Below the pieces are notes generated by a model. The model saw nothing but the letters and a program-made list of their open reading frames with translations, ran no database searches and was not told where the DNA came from. The position numbers and the translations under genes were made by a program. A stretch of 56,932 bases of DNA from Ruminococcus sp. (lineage in GTDB: Bacteria > Bacillota > Clostridia > Oscillospirales > Acutalibacteraceae). Numbering within the stretch: the stretch's first letter is position 1; every line of letters begins with the position of its first letter. Below are positions 1 to 7,351 of the stretch, piece after piece. Location of the stretch: positions 1 to 56,932 of the forward strand of contig JAFNSO010000087.1 in NCBI GenBank assembly GCA_017384945.1. Direction: 5' to 3'.

Positions 1-510
1 GTAATCAAGCCCTGCTCGGGCGGCAGCAGCGTCGGAATCGCAAAGGCGGAGAACCGCGAGGAATACGACGAAGCTGTAGCGGACGCGTTCTCGTACGAGG
101 ACGAGATCGTGGTCGAGCAATTCGTCAGCGGCCGCGAGTTCTCGGTGGGAGTGCTCGGCGACGAGGTTCTCCCCCCGATAGAGATCATCCCGACAACCGG
201 CTTCTACGACTACAAGGCTAAATATCAGGCGGGACTCACAATCGAAAAATGCCCCGCGGAAATCACCGAGGCGGAGGACAACACCCTGCGCGACGCGGCT
301 ATGCGGGCGTTCAAAACGCTCAGGCTCGGCTCATACGCGAGAATCGACTTTATCCTCGACGAAAACGGCGACGCCTACTGTCTCGAGGCAAACACCCTGC
401 CCGGAATGACCCCGACCAGCCTGCTCCCGCAGGAGGCGGCGGCAATCGGAATCGACTACCCCACGCTCTGCGAAAAAATCGTGGAGCTGTCGCTCAGAAA
501 ATATAAATAA
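1..510 (+). CDS. ddl: D-alanine--D-alanine ligase, 3' part (cut by window start)
   Basis: ATP-grasp ligase that joins two D-alanines for the peptidoglycan stem peptide in the cytoplasm. The frame is open from base 1, so the start lies outside the window; about 169 C-terminal residues are present. Visible family marks are the ATP-binding loop GGSSVGI near the beginning, the segment VEQFVSGREF, and the C-terminal signature LEANTLPGMTPTS, where the Glu and Asn bind Mg and the Asn-Thr-Leu-Pro-Gly loop closes the active site. The gene stops 10 bases before murF, whose product uses the D-Ala-D-Ala made here, so the two are almost certainly one operon. An internal GTG at 109 is not the start, because the upstream in-frame sequence is clearly Ddl. 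Confidence 0.95.
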   Translation, partial: VIKPCSGGSSVGIAKAENREEYDEAVADAFSYEDEIVVEQFVSGREFSVGVLGDEVLPPIEIIPTTGFYDYKAKYQAGLTIEKCPAEITEAEDNTLRDAAMRAFKTLRLGSYARIDFILDENGDAYCLEANTLPGMTPTSLLPQEAAAIGIDYPTLCEKIVELSLRKYK

Positions 511-520
511 GGGAACGACT

Positions 521-1861
521 ATGAAACATTTTACACTCGCTCAGATAGCCGAGGCGTGCGGCGGAAAGTACGTCGGCGACGAAGCTCTCAAAAACACGCC
601 TGTCAGCTCTGTCGAGCGCGACAGCAGATGTATAAAAGAAAACTCCCTCTTCCTCGCGATCAAGGGCGCGAGGGTCGACGGTCACAATTTTATTGAGAAA
701 TGCTACGAGGCGGGAGCGGTCTGCGCGCTGTGCGAAAAGCCTCCTGAGAATCCCTCAAAGCCGTACATCCTCACCGACAGCACCCTTAACGCCGTCAAAA
801 AAATCGCGAAGGCGTACCGCGAAATGTTCGACATTCCGATCGTCGGAATCAGCGGAAGCGTCGGAAAAACCTCCACAAAGGAGATGATTTCCGCCGTACT
901 TTCGCAGAAATACAGGGTTCACAAGACTCAGGGCAACCTGAACAACGAGCTCGGCGTACCGCTGACGCTCCTCGGAATGGAGGCTGACACCGAGGCCGCC
1001 GTAATCGAAATGGGAATTTCGGGCTTCGGCGAAATGACAAGGATCTCCGAAATGGTTCAGCCGACGATCGAGGTTATCACCATAATCGGCGACTGTCACC
1101 TTGAGAACCTCGGCGACCGCGACGGAGTATTCAAGGCAAAGACCGAAATGTTCCAAAACCTCAGGATCGGCGGAACGGTCATCCTCAACGGCGACGACGA
1201 CAAGCTCTGCAAGGTAAGCTCCGTCAAGGGAAACGCGCCGATTTTCTACGGACTTGCGAACGGAGCCTATCGCGCCGAGAACATCAAAAACAACGGAGTG
1301 CTCGGGGTTGACGCCGACCTCGTATTTGAGGGCAAAAGACTGAGCGTCACGATCCCTGCGATCGGCACATATATGGTGAGCAACGCTCTCGCGGCGGCGG
1401 CGGTCGGCAGAACGCTCGGGCTCACGAGAGAGGAGATCCGCGACGGAATCTCAGCCTACAAGACTGTGGGAAGCCGCGCGAACCTGATAGACACAGGCAA
1501 AATCAGAATAATCGACGACTGCTATAACGCCAATCCGACCTCTGTAAAGGCTTCAATCGACACGCTGATGAACTTTGAGGGCAGAAAGATAGCGATTCTC
1601 GGCGATATGAAGGAGCTCGGCGACAACGAGCTCGAGCTTCACCTCGACGTCGGCAGGCACGCTCAGTGCTGCGACCTTGTTATCGCCGTCGGACCTCTTG
1701 CCGAAAAGCTCGCGGAGGGCGCGGGCGGACTCCACTTTGGCACAAAGGAGGAGCTGTTCTCGAAGCTTCCCGAGCTCATAAACATGGGCGACGTCGTGCT
1801 CGTAAAGGCGAGCCACAGTATGGAGTTTGAGAAAATCACCGAGGAGCTCAAAAAGCTATGA
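521..1861 (+). CDS. murF: UDP-N-acetylmuramoyl-tripeptide--D-alanyl-D-alanine ligase
   Basis: Cytoplasmic Mur ligase that adds D-Ala-D-Ala to the UDP-MurNAc-tripeptide, the last soluble step of the peptidoglycan precursor. The 446-residue length is normal for MurF. The N-terminal domain contains SSVERDSRCIKENSLF (UDP-binding Mur ligase domain), the P-loop GISGSVGKTST lies at residues 109-119, EMGISGFGEM follows in the central ATPase domain, and the C-terminal domain contains the DDCYNANPTS motif typical of MurF. The ATG at 521 has AAGGGA upstream. Its TGA overlaps the ATG of the next gene (ATGA), implying translational coupling. Upstream ddl completes a dedicated D-Ala branch. Confidence 0.96.
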   Translation: MKHFTLAQIAEACGGKYVGDEALKNTPVSSVERDSRCIKENSLFLAIKGARVDGHNFIEKCYEAGAVCALCEKPPENPSKPYILTDSTLNAVKKIAKAYREMFDIPIVGISGSVGKTSTKEMISAVLSQKYRVHKTQGNLNNELGVPLTLLGMEADTEAAVIEMGISGFGEMTRISEMVQPTIEVITIIGDCHLENLGDRDGVFKAKTEMFQNLRIGGTVILNGDDDKLCKVSSVKGNAPIFYGLANGAYRAENIKNNGVLGVDADLVFEGKRLSVTIPAIGTYMVSNALAAAAVGRTLGLTREEIRDGISAYKTVGSRANLIDTGKIRIIDDCYNANPTSVKASIDTLMNFEGRKIAILGDMKELGDNELELHLDVGRHAQCCDLVIAVGPLAEKLAEGAGGLHFGTKEELFSKLPELINMGDVVLVKASHSMEFEKITEELKKL

Positions 1862-2511
1862 TACGGGGCGCGGCCTTTGATATGGACGGTCTGATGTTCG
1901 ACACCGAGAACCTGACCTACAGGCTGCAGGCTGAAATCCTCGAAAGAGACTTCGGGGTCAGCTACTCGCTCTCGGACTACAAAAAGACCGTCGGAAAGCG
2001 CACCGAGGATTTGCTCCCGTTTTTTAAAAACATATGCGGCGAGGACTTTGACAACGCTCTGTTCCGCGCAAGGTGCAGAGAGGCGTACATAAGCTACACC
2101 GACAAATTCGGCGTGCCGATCAAAAAAGGTCTGTTTGAGCTGCTTGACTTTCTGAAAGAAAAGGGCGTAAGGCTCGCGCTGTCGACCTCGACCACGAGAA
2201 AAAGCGCCGAGCGGACGCTCAGGGTCTCAAACACTCTCGGCTACTTCGACGCGCTCGTCTGCGCCGAGGACGTCAAAAGCGGAAAGCCCGATCCCGAGCC
2301 GTTCCGAAGGGCAGCCGAAAAGCTCGGCCTGGAGCCCAAGGACTGCGCCGCGCTCGAGGACAGCATAAACGGCATAAAATCGGCGTACAGCGCGGGCTTG
2401 GTTCCGATAATGGTCCCCGATCTGATTGAGCCGACAGAGGAAATCCGCCCGATGTGCAGGTTTATTCTCACTGATTTGGCACAAGCGATAAATATTTTTG
2501 ATAAAATTTAA
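1858..2511 (+). CDS. HAD-superfamily hydrolase, beta-phosphoglucomutase-like subfamily
   Basis: A 217-residue haloacid-dehalogenase phosphatase or phosphomutase. The nucleophile motif FDMDGLMFDTE places Asp8 and Asp10 at the catalytic site; motif II is the STSTT segment, motif III the Lys in KSGKPDPEPF, and motif IV the acidic pair in ALEDSINGIKSA. The cap domain lies between motifs I and II (about residues 15-80), as in subfamily IA. The substrate cannot be read from sequence: beta-phosphoglucomutase, phosphoglycolate phosphatase or a sugar-phosphate phosphatase are all possible. It starts inside the murF stop codon (ATGA), so it is co-translated with cell-wall genes. No obvious terminator hairpin follows. 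Confidence 0.88.
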   Translation: MIRGAAFDMDGLMFDTENLTYRLQAEILERDFGVSYSLSDYKKTVGKRTEDLLPFFKNICGEDFDNALFRARCREAYISYTDKFGVPIKKGLFELLDFLKEKGVRLALSTSTTRKSAERTLRVSNTLGYFDALVCAEDVKSGKPDPEPFRRAAEKLGLEPKDCAALEDSINGIKSAYSAGLVPIMVPDLIEPTEEIRPMCRFILTDLAQAINIFDKI

Positions 2512-2525
2512 AATAATTTGAAACT

Positions 2526-2554
2526 TTTACCGCCTTTCGTGACACTACTATAGT
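2526..2554 (+). promoter_or_regulatory. Putative promoter of the LRR secreted protein
   Basis: TTTACC at 2526-2531 and TATAGT at 2549-2554 are 17 bases apart, a plausible sigma-A promoter. The -10 lies inside a perfect 12-base palindrome (CTACTATAGTAG, 2545-2556), which could also be an operator. Confidence 0.45.
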
Positions 2555-2581
2555 AGAAAGCACAGAAAGGTGGTATTTTTT

Positions 2582-3877
2582 ATGAAAAACTCAAAAATAA
2601 TTGCTTTCATTCTTACATTTATTCTTTTCGTTTCCGCTGTGCCCGTATCGGCGGCGACGGACTATATTACCTCCGCCGACGGCGCGTACACCTACAGACT
2701 GCTCGGCGGCAACGCGACTCTGACCCGTTATCTCGGCGAGGAAAACCCCACGCTCAACACCGACGGCTCCTACACGATCCCTTCTGAAATCGACGGTCAC
2801 AGGGTCACTGCGCTGGGAAGCTATCTGTTCGCCTTCAAGGACGTTCCCGCGGAAAACGTCATCATCCCCGACACCGTGACCGTTATTGAAGCCTACGCCT
2901 TTACCTACTCGGAGGAGGTTTACGACCCCGTCGCGGCGAAGAACAACCCCGAGTACGAGCCCGAGGACGTGTACAAAAGCAAGCTCAGACACATCACGAT
3001 CCCCGAAAGCGTCGTAACAATCGGCGATCACGCCTTTCACGGCGCGCCGAACCTCGAGGAAATCGTTCTTCCCGACAGCCTTCGCGAGCTCGGCGAAAAC
3101 GCATTCTGCGACTCGGGTGTAAAGAAGGTAACTATCGGCAAGGGACTTAAAACGATCGGAAAATACGCCTTTAAAGGCTGCGAAAAGCTCACCGAGGTAA
3201 TTATCCCCGAAAACGTAACCGAAACCAAGAAGGGCGCGTTCTTCGGCTGCTATTCCCTTAAAAGACTCGACGTAACTCAAAATACGCGCCTCGGCTCCCA
3301 CTGCTACGGAACAGACTATAACTCGAAGCCCGAAAAGGACAAGCTGCTTGTTTTCAACGTCAATAAGGCCGTAAAGTTCATACCTGTCTACGACGCGTAC
3401 AAGTCGAACATCCCCTGCGCGGTAAATCTCAACGTCCAAAAAACGCTGCTGGGCGGCGACGTAACGGGAGCGGAGTTCAAGCTTCTTCTCAACAACAAAA
3501 AGCCCAAAAGCGTAAAGAGCAGCAACAAAAAGGTCGCGTCCGTGAGCGGAAGCAAGGTGAAAATCCTCGCGGCGGGCAGCGCGGTCATTACCGCAGAGGA
3601 CGAGAACGGCGAGACGCGGACAATCAGAATAAAGAGCTTCAACAACCCGAGCGTCAAAAAGAAGGCGACCGTCAGGAAAGGCAAAACCGTTAAGCTCAGC
3701 CTTAAAGGAAAGGTCTACAGCATAAAAAATAAGTACACAAGCACAAAGACCGCTAAAATCACCTCAAAGGCAAGCGACAGCACAATCAAAATCAGAGGCT
3801 TGAAAAAGGGCTCGACCACTCTGAAAATCAAGGTCAACGGAGTAAAGACCCTGAAAATCAAGGTCAAGGTCAAGTGA
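2582..3877 (+). CDS. Secreted BspA-like leucine-rich repeat protein with basic Ig-like C-terminus
   Basis: Exported protein of 431 residues. The ATG at 2582 is preferred over the upstream in-frame GTG at 2570, because AGAAAGGTGG (2564-2573) sits at ideal distance from it. Residues 1-25 form a signal peptide ending in VSAAT. Residues about 40-240 hold LRR_5 repeats of the BspA type, recognisable by recurring ITIPESVVTIGDHAF-like units. Residues about 275-350 resemble a bacterial Ig-like (Big_2) fold, and the last 80 residues are strongly Lys-rich repeats that probably form a second Ig-like module binding the wall electrostatically. No LPXTG sorting signal is present. BspA-type repeats commonly mediate adhesion; the ligand here is unknown. 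Confidence 0.85.
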   Translation: MKNSKIIAFILTFILFVSAVPVSAATDYITSADGAYTYRLLGGNATLTRYLGEENPTLNTDGSYTIPSEIDGHRVTALGSYLFAFKDVPAENVIIPDTVTVIEAYAFTYSEEVYDPVAAKNNPEYEPEDVYKSKLRHITIPESVVTIGDHAFHGAPNLEEIVLPDSLRELGENAFCDSGVKKVTIGKGLKTIGKYAFKGCEKLTEVIIPENVTETKKGAFFGCYSLKRLDVTQNTRLGSHCYGTDYNSKPEKDKLLVFNVNKAVKFIPVYDAYKSNIPCAVNLNVQKTLLGGDVTGAEFKLLLNNKKPKSVKSSNKKVASVSGSKVKILAAGSAVITAEDENGETRTIRIKSFNNPSVKKKATVRKGKTVKLSLKGKVYSIKNKYTSTKTAKITSKASDSTIKIRGLKKGSTTLKIKVNGVKTLKIKVKVK

Positions 3878-3891
3878 CAGTCTTTAACTGA

Positions 3892-3923
3892 AATCACCCG
3901 CTTCAGAATCGAAGCGGGTGATT
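3892..3923. terminator. Bidirectional hairpin terminator
   Basis: Perfect 13-bp stem (AATCACCCGCTTC, 3892-3904, with its complement at 3911-3923) and a 6-base loop, between the convergent LRR and amidase genes. T-rich sequence follows on the plus strand. Confidence 0.85.
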
Positions 3924-3927
3924 ACTT

Positions 3928-5853
3928 TTATTTCTTATGATATTTTGTCTTGATGTAGTAGTCCTTTTTGTTTCTTGTAATGAGCGTCCAGCCCTTTTTC
4001 TTGCCCTTGGTGATGACCGAGACGATCTTAACCTTTGTACCCTTGCTGAGAGATTTCGCCTTGAACTTCTTTTTGGCGGTGGGCTGAGTGTAGAGGTTGG
4101 TCTTTTTCAGGAGCTTTTTCTTGTAAAACACGGAAAGGTACTCTCTCTCAAAAACATCGTTGCGGACATAGCCTGTTTTTCTGTCGTACTTGACCTTTGA
4201 CCAGCCGTTGTCAATATCGCAGATGAAGCTGAGCTTTTCGCCCTGCTTAATGGTTTTGAGAACCTTTACCGAGTCGCCGTAGTCGTCGGCTACCGCCTTT
4301 TTGTAGAGCTTCGCGTCCTTGAGCGCTAAGTGCTTGGGGTTCTTTGTTCCCGTTGTGAGGTCGGGGTCGGGGTCTATAGCGTGGATCTTCTTTTTGACGG
4401 TCTCGCGGAATTTCTTCATCGAGTAGCCGAATTTTCTGAACCAGACCTGCGGGTCGCCGTGCGGACTGCCGTAGCCGAGAGCGTTCGCCTCGTAGTGACC
4501 GACGATCGTCTTTGTGGAAAAATTGTACTTTAAGCAAAGGTACGCGCACAGATCCGTCGCCTGATTGTAGACCTGAGTGAAGTAGGTCTGGCTCGTGCGG
4601 TTGTCCTCGCAGAGCTCGAACTGGATGTAGCCGGGGTCGAAGTTGTATGAGCCCTTGCTTCCCGAGCCGACTCCCCAGCACGCCATTGTGAACGGGAGTG
4701 TCTGAATAAACTGAATTGTACCGTCCTCGCCCTTGCCGAGGAAGCCGTGAACGGCGACCTCTCTGCCTTCGGGCTTAGGGGTGTTCCAGCGTGTCGCATA
4801 GTCTTGGGCGTTTGTGTTGTTAACGCTCATTGAGTGAACCACAATTCCCTTGGGAGAAATCGCGGTGTGATATTTATAGCAGTTGTTGAGCGTCTGTATC
4901 GACTGAGTAAACTTGTACTCCGTGACGATGATTTTTACCCTTTCCTTGCTCTCGATCTTGGGGTTGTCCTTTGAGGAAGCGTAGACGTAGCAGATACCCG
5001 CCTTCTTCGCGGTGACAACGCCCTTCTGGGTGATTGAGGCGATTTTTGAGTCGGTGGTATGCCACTTGATGTTGTGCTCCGCCTCGACGGGGGTAATGCT
5101 TAAAGCCGGGGTGTATTTTTCGCCGAGCATAAGGATCTCGCTCTTGTCGGGGTGGGTTATTTTTGTGATATAGTAGTAAACGTTTCTCTTGTATTTCTCG
5201 GCGTAGGCGTGGATGTCAGCCGACTTGTAACAGCGGATCAGTCCCTTTTCGGGGAGGGTGTCCGCGCTGTCAAAAACCGCGACCTTCTTGTTGGGGATGA
5301 TCAGCTCGTCTACCTTAGCGTTTCTGAACGCGCCCTGTCCGACAGCGATCACGGTATCGGGAAGGGTGAGCGTTTCCATCTCGACGTTCTCAAAGGCGTA
5401 TCGGGAAATGTGGGTAAGGTTTTTCGTCTTGAAAACGACGCCCCTGATAATCGACGCGTAGGGGTACCACGGAGCCTCGCCCTGCGAAAAGCTCTTCATT
5501 ATTCTTCCGTCGCCGCTGATATGGAGGACGGCGGTCTCCTTGTCTAATACAAACTCGAGTCCCTCGCCGATGTTGCCCTCGAACTCGATTCTCCGGGCTT
5601 CGGCGGACGGCTCGGTCGCGTCGGTCGTATCGGTCGGGGATGTCGGGGCTGTCGGCTCGGCGGTCGTCGAGGGTGAGGTTGTCAGGGTCGACTCGGACGA
5701 CTCCGACGCCGAAACAGACTCCGTCGTCGGCTCCGCAGGCTGAGCTTCCGTTGCCGTAACCTCGGGGACGGTCGTCTCCTCCCCCGTCGCGTACACCGTG
5801 GGAACGCTCAAAAGTAATGCCAAGCAAATTATTATTGCCGTTAGTTTCTTCAT
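3928..5853 (-). CDS. Secreted N-acetylmuramoyl-L-alanine amidase with LRR, Ig-like and SH3 domains
   Basis: Modular cell-wall hydrolase of 641 residues. Order of parts: signal peptide 1-22; Thr/Ser/Glu/Pro-rich linker to about 86; LRR_5-like segment about 90-200; Big_2 Ig-like domain about 230-310; an Amidase_2 (PGRP/AmpD-type) zinc amidase about 335-480; then one or two SH3-like repeats to the end, probably wall-binding. Likely zinc ligands are His340 (IVVHSMS), His453 (VGHYEAN) and Asp467 (HGDPQVWF), with Glu413 as a candidate general base. The enzyme would cut the bond between MurNAc and L-Ala outside the membrane. The ATG is preceded by AAGAGGTGC. The linker of Thr-Glu-Pro repeats is low-complexity, and the gene stands alone between terminators. 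Confidence 0.88.
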   Translation of the reverse strand: MKKLTAIIICLALLLSVPTVYATGEETTVPEVTATEAQPAEPTTESVSASESSESTLTTSPSTTAEPTAPTSPTDTTDATEPSAEARRIEFEGNIGEGLEFVLDKETAVLHISGDGRIMKSFSQGEAPWYPYASIIRGVVFKTKNLTHISRYAFENVEMETLTLPDTVIAVGQGAFRNAKVDELIIPNKKVAVFDSADTLPEKGLIRCYKSADIHAYAEKYKRNVYYYITKITHPDKSEILMLGEKYTPALSITPVEAEHNIKWHTTDSKIASITQKGVVTAKKAGICYVYASSKDNPKIESKERVKIIVTEYKFTQSIQTLNNCYKYHTAISPKGIVVHSMSVNNTNAQDYATRWNTPKPEGREVAVHGFLGKGEDGTIQFIQTLPFTMACWGVGSGSKGSYNFDPGYIQFELCEDNRTSQTYFTQVYNQATDLCAYLCLKYNFSTKTIVGHYEANALGYGSPHGDPQVWFRKFGYSMKKFRETVKKKIHAIDPDPDLTTGTKNPKHLALKDAKLYKKAVADDYGDSVKVLKTIKQGEKLSFICDIDNGWSKVKYDRKTGYVRNDVFEREYLSVFYKKKLLKKTNLYTQPTAKKKFKAKSLSKGTKVKIVSVITKGKKKGWTLITRNKKDYYIKTKYHKK

Positions 5854-5944
5854 AAAAGCACCTCTTATGTCGCTTTTTGTATAATTCTCGTGTTTTTACG
5901 TATAAAATGATAACATATTTATTCTTTTACCGCAATAAAAAAAC

Positions 5945-5962
5945 CGCACAAGTATTTGTGCG
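5945..5962 (-). terminator. Hairpin terminator of the dehydratase-related gene
   Basis: Seven-bp stem CGCACAA/TTGTGCG with GTAT loop, read on the minus strand into a run of seven T. It closes the minus-strand operon that starts at nudF. Confidence 0.85.
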
Positions 5963-5989
5963 ATTTTTCTTATTTTTAGTCGTATTTTG

Positions 5990-7264
5990 TTATTTTGTTG
6001 CCTTTTCAAGCTCCTCGCGGCCTACGGCGAGCATAAGCTTTATGCGGTTTTCCTGATTGACCTTGGGCGCTCCGGGGTCATAGTCGATCGTAACGATATT
6101 CGCCTTGGGGTTGAGCTCCTTGATCCTGCGGATGGCTCCCTTGCCGTTTATGTGGTTCGGCAGACAGCCGAAGGGCTGAGTGCAGACGATGTTTTCGTAG
6201 CCTGTTTCGGCGAGCTCAAGCATCTCCGCGGTGAGCAGCCAGCCCTCGCCCATCTTTGAGCCGTAGCCGATTACGGGCTTGACGAGCTTTTTGATGTGCG
6301 AATACTGCCCCGGAGGAGTGAAGCCGTACTTCTTTGTGTATTTTATGAGCATAGCCTCGAGCTTTACGAGGTAGTTGAAAAGAATCGAGCAAATCTGGAA
6401 CTTCGCTCTGCTGCCGCCGTACAGACGGATGTCCTCGAGACGGTTGTCGACCTTAAAGAGCGCAAATCCCATAATTCCCGGGAGATTGACCTCGCAGTCC
6501 TGTTCCATAAGGAATTTTTCGAGGTCGTTGTTTCCGAGTCGGGCGTATTTTACGTAAATCTCGCCGACAACGCCGACCTTGACCTTCGGGACGCGGTTGA
6601 CCTCGATTTTTGAAAAGCTCTCGCAGATTTTATCAAGGTACCTTCCGATTTCCTTTGGACGGTAGCTTTCGCCCTTCGCGAAGTCGTCGGTGAGTTTTTT
6701 AGTCCACTTTTCAACAAGGCGCATACTCTCGCCCTTGTTGACCTCGTATGCCTTGGTCTGGTTTGAAAGGAGCATAAGCGCGTCGCCGTACACCACTCCC
6801 GCGAGGAATCTTCTGATAAGCGGAATCGTAAGCGAAAAGCCGGGGTTCTTCTCCATTCCGAACGAGAGCGAGATTACGGGAACCTGCGGAAAGCCCGCTT
6901 TTTTGAGCGCCTTTCTGAGCAGGAAGATGTAGTTGCTGGCGCGGCAGCCGCCGCCCGTCTGGGTAATCATCAAGGCGGTTTTGTCGACGTCGTACTTACC
7001 CGACTGGAGCGCGTGAATGAGCTGTCCGATAACGAGCAGGGCGGGATAGCAGGTGTCGTTGTGGACGTACTTTAAGCCCGTCTGCGCGATTTCGGGACCC
7101 GCCGTGTCGACGAGCTCGAAATTGTAGCCCTCGTGGATAAAGACGTTTTTCAGTATATTGAAATGAATCGGCGCCATTGAGGGGGCAAGGATCTTATAGC
7201 CCTCCTGCTTCATCTCCTTAGTAAAGAGAAGACGGCCGTTTTCGTCGTATTTTAATTCAGCCAT
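5990..7264 (-). CDS. 2-hydroxyacyl-CoA dehydratase-like protein (C-terminal part of the activase-related family as a separate gene)
   Basis: A 424-residue protein related to the HgdB-type dehydratase subunits and to the C-terminal third of the large acyl-CoA dehydratase activase-related proteins. Visible features are VHNDTCYPALLVIGQ, TQTGGGCRASNYI with a Cys likely to help hold an iron-sulfur cluster, and a late VCTQPFGCLPNHI segment with another Cys. An ATG at 7264 is chosen over an in-frame GTG at 7288 because GGCGGAAAG lies upstream of it. In many Clostridia this segment is fused to the product of the next gene upstream; here the two are separate cistrons 87 bases apart, which argues for a two-subunit complex. 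The reaction catalysed by this family branch is not established. Confidence 0.75.
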   Translation of the reverse strand: MAELKYDENGRLLFTKEMKQEGYKILAPSMAPIHFNILKNVFIHEGYNFELVDTAGPEIAQTGLKYVHNDTCYPALLVIGQLIHALQSGKYDVDKTALMITQTGGGCRASNYIFLLRKALKKAGFPQVPVISLSFGMEKNPGFSLTIPLIRRFLAGVVYGDALMLLSNQTKAYEVNKGESMRLVEKWTKKLTDDFAKGESYRPKEIGRYLDKICESFSKIEVNRVPKVKVGVVGEIYVKYARLGNNDLEKFLMEQDCEVNLPGIMGFALFKVDNRLEDIRLYGGSRAKFQICSILFNYLVKLEAMLIKYTKKYGFTPPGQYSHIKKLVKPVIGYGSKMGEGWLLTAEMLELAETGYENIVCTQPFGCLPNHINGKGAIRRIKELNPKANIVTIDYDPGAPKVNQENRIKLMLAVGREELEKATK

Positions 7265-7280
7265 AGTTTTCAAAGTCTTT

Positions 7281-7325
7281 CCGCCCACAAATAGATGCTT
7301 ATATTTACAACCTTACCGTGGGCGG
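7281..7325 (-). promoter_or_regulatory. Intercistronic hairpin overlapping the ribosome binding site
   Basis: CCGCCCAC (7281-7288) and GTGGGCGG (7318-7325) form an 8-bp GC-rich stem in the 87-base gap. On the mRNA the 3' arm contains the GGCGG that serves the downstream start at 7264, so folding could mask that site or stabilise the upstream message. Confidence 0.5.
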
Positions 7326-7351
7326 ATAAGATGTAAATGCTTAAAACTCTG

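Noticed and set aside
2545-2556. CTACTATAGTAG palindrome as a specific regulator site
   Set aside because: Perfect but only 12 bases and overlapping the -10; listed with the promoter instead, since chance palindromes of this size are common.
7265-7351. Sequencing frameshift splitting the activase gene
   Set aside because: The upstream ORF ends in a natural C-terminal sequence with a real stop, and the gap contains non-coding sequence with a ribosome site and a hairpin.
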